From contig BTUU01000007.1 in assembly GCA_045863555.1 (NCBI GenBank), forward strand, positions 214,382-278,381: a DNA stretch of 64,000 nucleotides, written 5' to 3'. The position numbers were made by a program, and so were the translations under genes. Shown here piece by piece: positions 7,212 through 15,911 of the stretch; within the stretch, counting starts at the first letter, position 1; each line of letters starts with the position of its first letter. The notes under the pieces were generated by a model that made no database searches, was not told where the DNA came from, and saw nothing but the letters and a program-made list of their open reading frames with translations. This DNA is from JACRLV01 sp045863555. GTDB taxonomy: Bacteria; Planctomycetota; Phycisphaerae; UBA1845; Fen-1342.

Positions 7212-7928
7212 TCAGCACGCAGAACCAAACCGGCCCAGCAGGTTGGCCAAGTCCTGAAGGTCGACGTCGCCATCCGCGTCGCTGTCGCCGTCGCCGCGAC
7301 CGGCATTCGAGGGCTGACCGAAGTGGGCGAGCAGGATGGCGAGGTCCTGGAGCCCTACCGCCCCGCTGCCGTCGAGATCGCCGTCGCACGAGGGGGGCGT
7401 CGTTTCCAGCACCAGGCGGTCCCAGCGACCGAAGCTCCCCTCGCCGTCGGCGATAAAACCGACGGCGTACGCGATGTCGCCCTCGGGGCGCTCCAGCCGG
7501 AGCGTTTCGTGGAAATCTCGCAGGAGAGGGGAACTTACGACCTCCGCGACCATCTCGCCCGAGGAGTTGAAGGCCTGCACTCGGCCGATCTCGGGGTCGA
7601 AGAAATCTCCGCCGCCGAAGTCGACCTGGATGGAGTAGACCGTGGCGTGGAAGTCCATGCGGAGCCGGCGGATGTCATTGAAGAACGGGATGTTCACGTG
7701 GGCGAAGACGCGATCGCCGGTCGGGGCCCACTGGTCATTCGCCGCGGTGACGTCGAACAGGGTGTAGATGGCGTTGTTCGTGTCGGCCGTGGAGAGCGAG
7801 ACTTCCGGGCGGACGGTATTCAGAACCGTCCCGTGGGCGAAGTCATCGGGTTCGATCGTTACAGACGCGATAGATGGCGGCAGCGACAGGGCGATGCCGC
7901 CGAGGGCACACCATACGCGAGGGTTCAT
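7212..7928 (-). CDS. secreted protein with C-terminal dockerin-like repeats
   Basis: A 238-aa exported protein. A short signal peptide (WCALGGIALSLPPSIASV) is followed by a beta-rich domain of about 150 residues with no recognised family. The tail holds two Ca-binding-type repeats, DGDLDGSGAVGLQDLAILL and DSDADGDVDLQDLANLLGRF, with the Asp-rich loop plus helix of type I dockerins. Similar tails end many planctomycete exported proteins, and whether they bind cohesins there is not established. A Cys begins the repeat region (SCDGD) and another ends the protein. The start has GGAG seven bases upstream. The call is firm for export and the repeats, open for function. Confidence 0.8.
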   Translation of the reverse strand: MNPRVWCALGGIALSLPPSIASVTIEPDDFAHGTVLNTVRPEVSLSTADTNNAIYTLFDVTAANDQWAPTGDRVFAHVNIPFFNDIRRLRMDFHATVYSIQVDFGGGDFFDPEIGRVQAFNSSGEMVAEVVSSPLLRDFHETLRLERPEGDIAYAVGFIADGEGSFGRWDRLVLETTPPSCDGDLDGSGAVGLQDLAILLAHFGQPSNAGRGDGDSDADGDVDLQDLANLLGRFGSAC

Positions 7929-8047
7929 CCTTCCTGCTCCTCAGGTTCGGTCACGGGATTCGGCTCTGCGGAATATCATAGGCGAAGGGTGTGGGTGGTT
8001 GGAATCCGAACCCACATCGATGCCTGGCCTGATAACTGGAGATTCGC

Positions 8048-9199
8048 GTGCCTTTGGTCGCTCTTTTCCGCCGCGTGCTTGCGTTCGCAGCGATCGCCGC
8101 GTGGGGCCATTCCGCCGCGGGGCAATCCTCGCGACCCGCTGCCGACTGGCCGATGTTCCGAGGCAATCCGCTCAACACGGGCGTGGCAGCCGGCGAATTG
8201 CCTGAAAAGCTCGAAGTTCTCTGGAAGTTCACCGTCTCGGCGGATGAGGCGTTCGAATCGACGCCCGCGATCGTGGCCGGCGTGGTCTACGTCGGCTGCT
8301 CGGACAAACATCTCTACGCGGTCGATCTGAAGACGGGGAAACCGCGGTGGAAATACGCCGGGAAGGCCGAGATCAAGTCGTCGCCGCTGGTCGCGGGCGG
8401 CCGCGTGTTCGTGGGCGATGAATCGGGCACGCTGCACTGCGTCGATGCTGGATCCGGAAAGCTGCATTGGACTTTCGCGACGCAGGAGTCGATCGTCTCG
8501 TCGCCGCTGCCCTACGACGCGACGGTCATCTTCGGTTCGTACGACGGGTCGCTCTACTGCCTGAAGCAGAATGATGGTTCGCTGGTCTGGAAGTATGAGA
8601 CGGCCGACAAGCTCCACGCAGCGCCCGCCGTCGTGGACAAGCAGGTGCTCATCTCCGGCTGCGACGGCTACGTTCACGTCGTGGCCGCCGCTGACGGAAA
8701 GGTCATCCGCAAGGTCGACATTGCGGCGCCGTGCGGGGCAGCGGCAGCCGTGAGCGGGTCGATCGCCGTCGTGGGGACGCAGGGCAACCAGGTGCTGGGC
8801 GTTGATTTCGCGGCGGACAAGCGGCTCTGGACGTTCGAGGACGAGCACCGGCAGTTTCCGTTCATGGCGTCCGCGGCGATCATCGACAAGCTCGCGATCG
8901 TCGGGGGGCGGGACAAGGTGCTGCGCGCGTTCGAGATCGACACGGGCAAGGTCCGCTGGAGCGTGACGGCCAAGGGCCGGTTTGAATCGTCGGCGGTCGT
9001 CGTCGGCGATCGGGTCTTTGCACCGACCGGCGACGGCGTTCTGCTCGCACTGGGTGTCAAGGACGGGCGCGAGCGCTGGCGGTATGACGCGGGCGGAGGA
9101 TTTGTCGGCTCGCCCGGCGTTGCAGACGGGCGCCTCGTGATCGGATCGGTTGACGGCGTGCTCTACTGCTTCGGCGCAGCAGACCAGAAGCCCCGCTGA
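8048..9199 (+). CDS. exported PQQ-like beta-propeller protein (BamB-like)
   Basis: 383 aa beginning at GTG 8048. A signal peptide (VLAFAAIAAWGHSAAG) is followed by DWPMFRGNPLNTG, the usual opening of planctomycete PQQ-like propellers, and then seven or so repeats of about 40 residues with the pattern VYVGCSDKHLYAVDLKTGKPRW and IFGSYDGSLYCLKQNDGSLVW. No quinoprotein catalytic residues are recognisable, so it is probably a structural or binding propeller in the periplasm rather than a dehydrogenase. It stands alone, convergent with the large dehydrogenase gene. A second, divergent propeller gene is at 33.7-35.0 kb. Confidence 0.85.
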   Translation: MPLVALFRRVLAFAAIAAWGHSAAGQSSRPAADWPMFRGNPLNTGVAAGELPEKLEVLWKFTVSADEAFESTPAIVAGVVYVGCSDKHLYAVDLKTGKPRWKYAGKAEIKSSPLVAGGRVFVGDESGTLHCVDAGSGKLHWTFATQESIVSSPLPYDATVIFGSYDGSLYCLKQNDGSLVWKYETADKLHAAPAVVDKQVLISGCDGYVHVVAAADGKVIRKVDIAAPCGAAAAVSGSIAVVGTQGNQVLGVDFAADKRLWTFEDEHRQFPFMASAAIIDKLAIVGGRDKVLRAFEIDTGKVRWSVTAKGRFESSAVVVGDRVFAPTGDGVLLALGVKDGRERWRYDAGGGFVGSPGVADGRLVIGSVDGVLYCFGAADQKPR

Positions 9200-9217
9200 G
9201 CGATTCCGCAGAAGCTG

Positions 9218-12200
9218 CTATTGCGCCAGGGCGTCCGCCGCGATTTCGAGGATGTGCCGCGCGGTCACGTCGGTGTGGGCGGCGATCTGCTCGCGGCAGG
9301 AGAACCCGCAGACGGCGATTTCCGCCGCACCGCGCGCCCGCACGACCGGAAAGAGCCGCTGCTCCCCGATCGCCCTGGCCACATCGAAGTGCTCACGCAG
9401 ATGTCCGAACGCACCGGCCATCCCGCAGCAGCCCGAGTTGATCTCGCGCGCTTCTCCCGGCAACGCCTTCAGCAGTGCAATCGCGTCCGCCGTGCCGTAA
9501 AGCGCCTTCTGGTGGCAGTGCCCGTGCAGGAGCGTCTCCCGGCGCGATCCGTTCGATCCGAGGGCCGCGCCGTCCGACAGCGCTTCGACCAGCACCGACT
9601 CCACCGGCCGCGCCAGCGACGCCACCCGGCGGGCCGCTTCGCCGCGCACGAGTTGCGGGTATTCGTCCAGCAGCGCCGAGAGACAACTCGGTTCGCTCGC
9701 CACGATCGCGTGAACGCTCCCATCCAACCGGCTCAGCCGTTCGATGTTGATCCGGGCGAGCTGCGTGGCCTCGTCGAGCATGCCCAGGCTGATGAGCGGG
9801 CGGCCGCAGCACACGAGCGGCGGCACGTCGACCTCGTAGCCGGCTGCCTCGAGCAATCGAACGGCCGCAATGCCCACGGAGGGCCAGTAAAAATTCATCC
9901 ATGTGTCGGGGAAATAGACGACGCGCCCGCGGGTGCGGGTGTTTCGTGCCGGGTGCGCGCCATCGCGATTCCGGGCCTGAAACCACGCCCGGAAGGTGCG
10001 CCGGGCCAGCGCCGGCGGCGGGATGCGCCGGTCGATGCCGAACAGTGCATCCATTGCGGCCCGCACCGGGCGTGATCGCAGCACGGTGTTTGCGAGCGGC
10101 GCGACGGGCGAGAGCAGCTCCGCCATGCGCGGGGCGGCCGCGAGCACGCGCGTGCGGAGCGGCACGCCGTGGGCGCGATGGCGCATCGCCAGCCATTCGG
10201 CCTTCATCCGGGCCATGTCCACGCCGGTGGGACACTCCGTTTTGCACGCCTTGCAGGAGAGGCACAACCCCATCACTTCATCCATGACGGGGTCGGTCGG
10301 GCCGTCGATCAACTCCGGCCGCGTCAGGGCAATCCGCAGGGCATTGGCGCGGGCCCGCGTCGTGTGCTGTTCGTCGAGCGTGGCCATGTATGACGGACAC
10401 ATCGTCCCGACGAGCTTCTGGCGGCACTGGCCGACGCCGCTGCACATCGCGGCGAGGCCTGCCAGGCCGCCGTGGGCCGCGTAATCGAAGTGCATCGCGA
10501 CGGGCAGGGGTTGCGGCCGCCGGGAGGCGCGGAGGCGTTCATCCATCGGGAGCGGATCGACGATTTTTCGCGGGTTGAGGAGATTTTCCGGATCGAACGC
10601 GGCCTTGATGTCGCGGAACGCCTGCACGATCCGCGAACCGTATGTCCGCTCCAGCCACTCGGAGCGGATGATGCCGTCCCCGTGCTCGCCGGTCATCGCT
10701 CCGCCGTAGCGGTGGACAAGGTCGCACGTGCGCTCGGCGATCCGCCGCAGGCGCACGACATCCGCGGGCTGGCGGAGATTGAGCGTGGGGCGGACGTGAA
10801 TCACGCCGACGGACGCGTGCGCGTAGTAGCCGACCTTCGATACTCCCTCCGATCGCAGCATCGCATCGATCTCGGCGATGTAGTCGGCCAGGCGCGACGG
10901 ATCGACGGCCGCGTCCTCGATGAACTCGAGCGGGTGGGCATCGCCCGGTTGCGACATCAGGAGGCCGAAACCCTTGTTTCGCAGCGTCCAGACCGCAAGC
11001 TGAACGGCCGGATCGAGCACGACGGCGGCGGGCTGGCCCACGCGGTCGCGTTCGAGCTCCTGGGCAAGCCTGTGGGTGCGGTCCGCGAGCCGGCCGGCGT
11101 CCTCGTCGTAGAGTTCGCAGATCTGGATCGCCTTCGGCCGACCGATGAGGAACCGGTCGCGGATCGCGGCGGGTACCTGGCCGCGCCCGGCGTCGAGGAT
11201 GAGGTCATCGACGAGTTCGACCGCGGCGGGATCGTGGGCGAGAAGTCGTGGCGTCGCGCGGACCGCCTCCAACACGTCTGAAAAATGGAGCACGACCAGG
11301 GACTTGAGCCTGGGAACGGGCACGAGCCGCAGCTTCGCGCCGACGATCAGACCGAGGGTGCCCTCGCTGCCGCAGATCAGCGTTGCCGGGTTGGGCGCGT
11401 CCGAGAGACACAATCGATCGAGGGCGTAGCCGCCGTTGCGCCGCAGCACGCGCGGGTATCGCTCCAGGACGTCGTTGAGACAGGACGCACGTACACGCTC
11501 GATCTCGGCCCAAATGGCCCCGGCTGCTCCGGCGGGCGGTGCGGCGCGACGTTCGCGTCGCTGAGGGGGCAGGCGTCCCGCCCGTCGAGCCTCCCACGCC
11601 GCGCGGAGGCCAATCGGGGTCTGCACCTGGAGGCCGTCGGGCGCGGGCGGCGGTTCGGCGTACGGCTCGTGCTCCCATTCCACGACCGAACCATCCGCGA
11701 GCACGACCGTCAGGCCCGCGACGTAATCGACGGTCCGGCCGTAATAGACCGAGTGCGAGCCGGCCGAGTTATTGCCGATCATCCCGCCGAGCGTGGCTCG
11801 ACTGGCGGTCGCGACGTCGGCCGGGAAAAAAAGCCCATCGGGCGCGAGGCGGGCATTGAGGTCGTCGAGCACGACGCCGGGCTCGACGGCGACCGTCCGG
11901 GCGGCGACGTCGACGGCGCCGATCGCGTGCATGAAGCGCGAGAAATCGAGGCAGACACCCCAGCCGATCGCCCCGCCGGTGATGCCGGTTCCCGCACCGC
12001 GTGCGACGATCGGGATTCGGCGCCGGCGGCAGATCTGGACGGTGGCGACAACGTCCGCGATGGTCCGCGGCGCGACGACGCCCAGCGGCGTAATTTCGTA
12101 AATGCTGGCGTCGGTGGAGTAAATCGCGCGGCTGAGGCGGTCGAATCGCACTTCACCGGCGACGGCGCGGCGAAGTTCGGCCTCGAAACCCGGGGGCGGT

Positions 12201-12238
12201 TTCGTGGGCGACGATTCGCATGGCCCGGGAGCGTTCAT
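9218..12238 (-). CDS. FAD-linked oxidase fused to Fe-S oxidoreductase (D-2-hydroxyacid dehydrogenase type)
   Basis: A 1006-aa fused enzyme of the YdiJ / D-lactate or D-2-hydroxyglutarate dehydrogenase type. The N-terminal half is a PCMH FAD domain (VARGAGTGITGGAIGWG, then GGMIGNNSAGSHSVYYGRT) with the FAD-oxidase C-terminal domain ending EHGDGIIRSEWL and DPENLLNPRK. Then come two ferredoxin-type Cys sets, CSGVGQCRQKLVGTMCPSY and CLSCKACKTECPTG, and two CCG-type segments (VCCGRPLISLG, GCCGMAGAFG). It should pass electrons from a D-2-hydroxyacid via FAD and Fe-S to a membrane acceptor. An extra Pro/Arg/Ala-rich stretch (about residues 205-245) interrupts the FAD domain. The start at 12238 is chosen on domain length; there is no SD. 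Confidence 0.88.
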   Translation of the reverse strand: MNAPGPCESSPTKPPPGFEAELRRAVAGEVRFDRLSRAIYSTDASIYEITPLGVVAPRTIADVVATVQICRRRRIPIVARGAGTGITGGAIGWGVCLDFSRFMHAIGAVDVAARTVAVEPGVVLDDLNARLAPDGLFFPADVATASRATLGGMIGNNSAGSHSVYYGRTVDYVAGLTVVLADGSVVEWEHEPYAEPPPAPDGLQVQTPIGLRAAWEARRAGRLPPQRRERRAAPPAGAAGAIWAEIERVRASCLNDVLERYPRVLRRNGGYALDRLCLSDAPNPATLICGSEGTLGLIVGAKLRLVPVPRLKSLVVLHFSDVLEAVRATPRLLAHDPAAVELVDDLILDAGRGQVPAAIRDRFLIGRPKAIQICELYDEDAGRLADRTHRLAQELERDRVGQPAAVVLDPAVQLAVWTLRNKGFGLLMSQPGDAHPLEFIEDAAVDPSRLADYIAEIDAMLRSEGVSKVGYYAHASVGVIHVRPTLNLRQPADVVRLRRIAERTCDLVHRYGGAMTGEHGDGIIRSEWLERTYGSRIVQAFRDIKAAFDPENLLNPRKIVDPLPMDERLRASRRPQPLPVAMHFDYAAHGGLAGLAAMCSGVGQCRQKLVGTMCPSYMATLDEQHTTRARANALRIALTRPELIDGPTDPVMDEVMGLCLSCKACKTECPTGVDMARMKAEWLAMRHRAHGVPLRTRVLAAAPRMAELLSPVAPLANTVLRSRPVRAAMDALFGIDRRIPPPALARRTFRAWFQARNRDGAHPARNTRTRGRVVYFPDTWMNFYWPSVGIAAVRLLEAAGYEVDVPPLVCCGRPLISLGMLDEATQLARINIERLSRLDGSVHAIVASEPSCLSALLDEYPQLVRGEAARRVASLARPVESVLVEALSDGAALGSNGSRRETLLHGHCHQKALYGTADAIALLKALPGEAREINSGCCGMAGAFGHLREHFDVARAIGEQRLFPVVRARGAAEIAVCGFSCREQIAAHTDVTARHILEIAADALAQ

Positions 12239-12340
12239 TGCGCAGATTTTCAGAGAACAGCCCGGCGACCGCAAACCGGCCGATGCGGCACACGCCGCTC
12301 CAAAAAGCAACCGGATGGTCACCCGCCGGGCAGAAATGCG

Positions 12341-12346
12341 TATAAT
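12341..12346 (+). promoter_or_regulatory. probable -10 box (TATAAT)
   Basis: A perfect TATAAT at 12341-12346, 41 bases before the start of the 65-aa lipoprotein gene and in the divergent gap behind the dehydrogenase gene. The bases 17 upstream (GTCACC) are a poor -35, so the call rests on the -10 and its placement. Confidence 0.45.
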
Positions 12347-12386
12347 GGGCTGGTCAGTTCGTATTCACGAAAACTGGGAGAGCCAA

Positions 12387-12584
12387 ATGGTCCGTCGCGC
12401 GGCAGCATGGTCCCGCCTCGCGCCCATCGTGGGGATTCTCGCGGTGAGCGGGTGCCTCGGGCGCATCGAGAGCGGAATCGATCTTGTTCTGGGCGTTGGC
12501 GCACGGGACAATCTCCTGCTCGCGCCGATCAGCGGCAATCTCGGTGCTTTCGCCCTGTTCGTCGGGCGGCTGATGAATCTCTGA
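12387..12584 (+). CDS. small lipoprotein, 65 aa
   Basis: A short exported lipoprotein with no recognised family. ATG 12387 has GGGAG about 8 bases upstream and a TATAAT box 41 bases upstream. The signal is classic: basic start (MVRRAAAWSR), hydrophobic core (LAPIVGILAV) and lipobox VSGC with the acylated Cys at residue 23. The mature part is only about 43 residues (LGRIESGIDLVLGVGARDNL then an Ala/Phe-rich end). It ends 12 bases before the FHA-phosphatase gene and is probably its operon partner. The coding call rests on signal, SD and position. Confidence 0.65.
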   Translation: MVRRAAAWSRLAPIVGILAVSGCLGRIESGIDLVLGVGARDNLLLAPISGNLGAFALFVGRLMNL

Positions 12585-12596
12585 CGGGGTTTGCGC

Positions 12597-14216
12597 GTGA
12601 TTTCGCTCATCGTTCACCGGCCGGACGGCCGAACGCACAAGGTGGAGCTTTCGGCCAAGCCGATGAAATTCGGCCGGGCGGACACGTGTGACGTCGTGCT
12701 GGCGGACGATCATGAGGTCTCGCGCGAACATGCCGAAATCTGGGTCGATGCGCGGGGGCATGTGCTCGTCCGCGATCGGAACTCGAAGAATGGAACGCGC
12801 GTCGACGACGGGGAGATCTTCAAGGGCGACATCCGGACGGCCGCACGGGCGATCCGCATCGGGGAGCACGAAATCCGGATCCTCGTCCCCGACGCGGTGG
12901 GGCGCGGGCCGCGTTTTGACGACACGATCGATCCGGGCGGGAACACGCAATTCTTTCCGAGCACGCGCAAGCTCGACCTGAACCAGCAGCGGCTGGCGTC
13001 GCTGATTCAGCTCACGGAGCGAATCGGCGGCGTTTTCGAGCGGAAACAACTGCTGGAACAGGCACTTGCCGCCTGCTGTGACAATCTGGAATTCGAACGG
13101 GCGCTGATCGCGCTCAAGACGCCGCGCGGCCAGGCTGAGATGCCGGTGACGCGGAACATCCAGATCGACGAGACGACCGGGACGTACAAGGTGAGCCGGA
13201 CGCTGATCAACCGGGCGCTGATCCAGGGTGAGCGGGCCATCGTCAACAACCCCGCGACGGATCTGGTCGGGAACCTGACCGAGAGCCTCGTCCGGTTCCC
13301 GATCTGCTCGGCGCTGTGCGTTCCGATCCTGTACCAGGGGGAGATTCTCGGGGTCATCTACGGCGACCGCATTACGCAAGCGGCGACGTACCAGCCAGAC
13401 GATGTCGACTATCTTGCGGCGATCGCACAGCAGGTCGGCGTGGGCCTCGCGAACCTGCGGCTGTTCGAGGAGTACCTGCGCAGCCAGAAGGTCTCGGCGG
13501 CGCTGGAGCAGGCGAGGAAAATCCAGCAGCAACTGCTGCCGGGAAAGCCGCTGTCGCTGGCAGGGATCACGCTCGAAGGCGTGAACGAGCCGTCGTCCGA
13601 GGTGAGCGGGGATTATTTCGACTACTTCGAGGTCGACGACCACCGGATCGGGCTCATCATCGCCGACGTCACGGGGCACGGGCTGCCTGCGGCTCTGCTG
13701 ATGGCGAATCTGCAATCGGCGGTGCGCGTTGCGTTGACAACGGAGTCGTCGCTACCCACGCTCGCGGCGCGGATCAACCGGCTGATCTGCCAGAACACGC
13801 AATCCGACGTGTTCATCACCGGGATCATCGGGATTCTCGATGCCCGGGCCCGGCGGCTGGACTACGTCAGCGCCGGGCACCCCGCACCGATCGTGCTGAC
13901 TCCGGGTGCGGCGGACCCGCGGAGTGAACATAATTCACTTCCGTTCGGCATCGTGGAGGAGGAGACGTACGAGGTTCAGTCGGTGGCGATCGACGGGCCG
14001 ACGTCGTTCCTTCTCTATACCGACGGTCTGGTCGAGGCGGCTGACACCGAGGATCGCATGCTCGGGCTTGATCCGATTCTGGCACGGCTGCGGCAGTCGA
14101 AGGACTTTTCGACGGGTTCGATTCTTCGCGCGACGCGCGGCGTGCTTCGCGAGTTCCTCGACGGCATCCCGAAGGCCGACGACATGACGCTCCTGGCGAT
14201 CCAGGTCGCGAGCTGA
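12597..14216 (+). CDS. FHA-GAF-PP2C (SpoIIE/RsbU-type) serine phosphatase
   Basis: A 539-aa signalling protein with three domains: an FHA phosphothreonine-binding domain (about residues 1-100, FGRADTCDVVLADDHEVSRE and NSKNGTRV), a GAF domain (about 130-290, ending GVIYGDRITQAATY... FEEYLRSQK), and a SpoIIE-type PP2C phosphatase (about 300-535). The phosphatase has the metal-binding Asp motifs SGDYFDYF, IIADVTGHG, LLYTDGLVEA and PKADDMTLL. Proteins of this type dephosphorylate anti-anti-sigma factors in partner-switching pathways, but no STAS protein or anti-sigma kinase lies nearby. GTG 12597 is preferred over TTG 12591 because GGGG at 12586-12589 is correctly spaced only for the former. Confidence 0.92.
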   Translation: MISLIVHRPDGRTHKVELSAKPMKFGRADTCDVVLADDHEVSREHAEIWVDARGHVLVRDRNSKNGTRVDDGEIFKGDIRTAARAIRIGEHEIRILVPDAVGRGPRFDDTIDPGGNTQFFPSTRKLDLNQQRLASLIQLTERIGGVFERKQLLEQALAACCDNLEFERALIALKTPRGQAEMPVTRNIQIDETTGTYKVSRTLINRALIQGERAIVNNPATDLVGNLTESLVRFPICSALCVPILYQGEILGVIYGDRITQAATYQPDDVDYLAAIAQQVGVGLANLRLFEEYLRSQKVSAALEQARKIQQQLLPGKPLSLAGITLEGVNEPSSEVSGDYFDYFEVDDHRIGLIIADVTGHGLPAALLMANLQSAVRVALTTESSLPTLAARINRLICQNTQSDVFITGIIGILDARARRLDYVSAGHPAPIVLTPGAADPRSEHNSLPFGIVEEETYEVQSVAIDGPTSFLLYTDGLVEAADTEDRMLGLDPILARLRQSKDFSTGSILRATRGVLREFLDGIPKADDMTLLAIQVAS

Positions 14217-14296
14217 TTCCCGCGAATCGATGTCTGGAGGGGCCGGCACGAACCGAGTTCACACTTGGAATCGGGCGGCCTCACGGGTGATAACAT

Positions 14297-14323
14297 GAAT
14301 CAGCGCCGATTCTGCCTTTTTTT
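14297..14323 (+). terminator. possible intrinsic terminator after the phosphatase gene
   Basis: A short stem GAATC/GATTC (14297-14301 with 14308-14312) is followed four bases later by seven T (14317-14323), 80 bases past the phosphatase stop. The stem is weak, but the T run is unusual in this GC-rich sequence. The rest of the 296-base gap to the next gene holds no gene that I can see. Confidence 0.4.
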
Positions 14324-14512
14324 CCCGGTCACTTTTTGACTTCCGTTTCCCCCCCTGCCTAGAAACTGCTGAAGGGGTAGCTCCGCGCGGTCCATGACTG
14401 CGGGGACTACGGCATTGTTCCCATCAGCGGGATCTTTCCGCGCAGGGAGAGGATGCCGCGCGCACTTTTGGGGAAAGCGACACAACGTACACCTTCGGAG
14501 GGGTTCTTCGTC

Positions 14513-15115
14513 ATGAAATCATTGTCCTTGATCAAAGTCCTTGCCGGCGCTCTGGCCGTCGGCGGCGTCATCGCCCAAGCGGAGACGATCGCCACGTTCG
14601 CCGATCCGTCGCCGTCAGGTGACACGCCGGTGTTTACATTTACGAGCGCCGGCGGTGCGGGAACGCTCTCCGGAGGCTGGAACGGCCTTGGATTGACGCT
14701 TCAGACGCCCGGCCTTGCGGCACCGGACTTTGCCGATGCCCAATTCACGATGCCCGCGGTCGCTGCGACCGGCGGTCTCGGTGTGTGGACGCTTGGCACC
14801 GGTTCGGTGAATTTCTTCGACTCGGCGAATAACCCGCTCTTCACGATCTCGTTTGACAGCGGCGTCTTGACGTCTCCGGTCGGGACCGGTGCGAGTGACT
14901 TCGTCGGGAATAACGTCACGTTCTCCGGCCCGATCATTCCGGCCGGCGTTCTGCTGAACGAAGCGTTTGCATTCAGCTTCGCCAATCCGCGCGGCACGAT
15001 GGAGAACTACACGGCCACATCGGCGTTCACGTCGTCGGCCGATCGAATTCCGGAGCCGTCGTCGTTGGCGCTCCTGGCGCTGGGCAGCCTGGTCACGCTG
15101 GTCCGCCGCCGCTAA
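14513..15115 (+). CDS. PEP-CTERM sorting-domain protein, copy A
   Basis: A 200-aa exported protein starting at ATG 14513 (GGAGGGG about 10 bases upstream). A signal peptide (SLIKVLAGALAVGGVIAQAE) precedes a beta-rich domain with TIATFADPSPSGDTPVFTF and LNEAFAFSFANPRGTMENYT. The C-terminus is a PEP-CTERM tripartite sorting signal: Pro-Glu-Pro (IPEPSSLALLAL), a hydrophobic helix (GSLVTLV) and a terminal Arg cluster (RRR). Such proteins are processed by an exosortase (EpsH/XrtA type) and placed on the cell surface or in the matrix; none is encoded in the window. The next gene is a close paralogue with the same architecture. Confidence 0.9.
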   Translation: MKSLSLIKVLAGALAVGGVIAQAETIATFADPSPSGDTPVFTFTSAGGAGTLSGGWNGLGLTLQTPGLAAPDFADAQFTMPAVAATGGLGVWTLGTGSVNFFDSANNPLFTISFDSGVLTSPVGTGASDFVGNNVTFSGPIIPAGVLLNEAFAFSFANPRGTMENYTATSAFTSSADRIPEPSSLALLALGSLVTLVRRR

Positions 15116-15135
15116 GTCTGGCATTGCACAAGGCT

Positions 15136-15160
15136 TCCCAGCGCCATCGCGGCGCTGGGA
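15136..15160 (+). other. hairpin between the PEP-CTERM paralogues
   Basis: A perfect 10-bp stem (TCCCAGCGCC 15136-15145, GGCGCTGGGA 15151-15160) with a 5-base loop sits 20 bases past the first stop and 25 before the second start. No T run follows, so it looks more like an RNA-processing or partial-attenuation structure setting relative expression than a full terminator. Confidence 0.5.
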
Positions 15161-15184
15161 GCCATCTCATCCGAAGGGGAAAAC

Positions 15185-15784
15185 ATGCTATCCGTTCGCA
15201 GTTTCGTGGGGGCGGCCGCCGGGTTGTTTGCCCTGGGCCTGACGGCCCAGGCGGACACGATCGCCACATTCGCCGATCCGTCGCCGAGCGGCGATCTGCC
15301 CGTGTTCACGTTCTCGAGCGAGGGTTCGACGGGCAGTCTGTCGGGCGGTTGGTCGACGAACGGCCTGACGCTCGAAACGCCCGGCCTCGCCATCGCAGAC
15401 GTGCCCAATGCACATTTCAGTATGCCGGCCGTCGCGGGGACGCTGAGCGCCGGCAACACGTGGGATCTCGGCGCGGGCATCGTCACGTTCATGGACAACG
15501 CTGATAACGTGCTCTTCACGATCACGTTTGACAGCGCCGTGCTCACCTCCCCCAGCCAGTTCGGCGGCAGCGACTTCGCGAGCGACAACGTCACGATCTC
15601 CGGACCGGCCGTTACGGTTCCGCTGACGAACGAAGCGTTCGCGTTCAGCTTCGCGAACCCCGAGGGCACGCTGGAGAATTACACGGTCACGTCGGCGTTC
15701 ACGTCGTCGGCGGATGTCGTGCCCGAGCCCGGGTCGCTGGCGCTGCTCGGTCTTGGCATCGCGGCGCTGATCCGCCGGCGCTGA
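15185..15784 (+). CDS. PEP-CTERM sorting-domain protein, copy B
   Basis: 199 aa, a tandem paralogue of the preceding protein: it shares TIATFADPSPSGD, LSGGW, LTLETPGLA, TNEAFAFSFANPEGT and ENYTVTSAFTSSAD with only local differences. The signal peptide is SFVGAAAGLFALGLTAQAD. The sorting signal is VVPEPGSLALLGLGIAALIRRR-like, again with PEP, a short hydrophobic run and a terminal Arg cluster. The start has AAGGGG about 7 bases upstream. A good terminator follows, so the pair forms a two-gene unit. The mature domain has no recognised function; a surface or matrix structural role is inferred from the sorting signal only. Confidence 0.9.
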   Translation: MLSVRSFVGAAAGLFALGLTAQADTIATFADPSPSGDLPVFTFSSEGSTGSLSGGWSTNGLTLETPGLAIADVPNAHFSMPAVAGTLSAGNTWDLGAGIVTFMDNADNVLFTITFDSAVLTSPSQFGGSDFASDNVTISGPAVTVPLTNEAFAFSFANPEGTLENYTVTSAFTSSADVVPEPGSLALLGLGIAALIRRR

Positions 15785-15834
15785 TCGGCACACGGGCGTC
15801 TGCTTGGCCCGGTGAAAACTTCTGACTCCGCAAT

Positions 15835-15868
15835 GCGAGCCGTCCTTCGGGGCGGCTTGCGTGCTTTT
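15835..15868 (+). terminator. intrinsic terminator after the PEP-CTERM pair
   Basis: An 11-bp stem with two G-U pairs (GCGAGCCGTCC 15835-15845, GGGCGGCTTGC 15850-15860) closes on a TTCG tetraloop, followed by GTGC and TTTT. It lies 50 bases after the stop of copy B and separates it from the convergent ABC ATPase gene. Confidence 0.7.
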
Positions 15869-15911
15869 CGGGGTGGAGTGCGCAGGGGCGGAGCGCAGGG
15901 CCGCGAGACCG

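Noticed and set aside
8048..9199. Quinoprotein alcohol dehydrogenase
   Set aside because: Propeller repeats are present but catalytic and Ca-binding residues of the dehydrogenases cannot be identified; called only PQQ-like.
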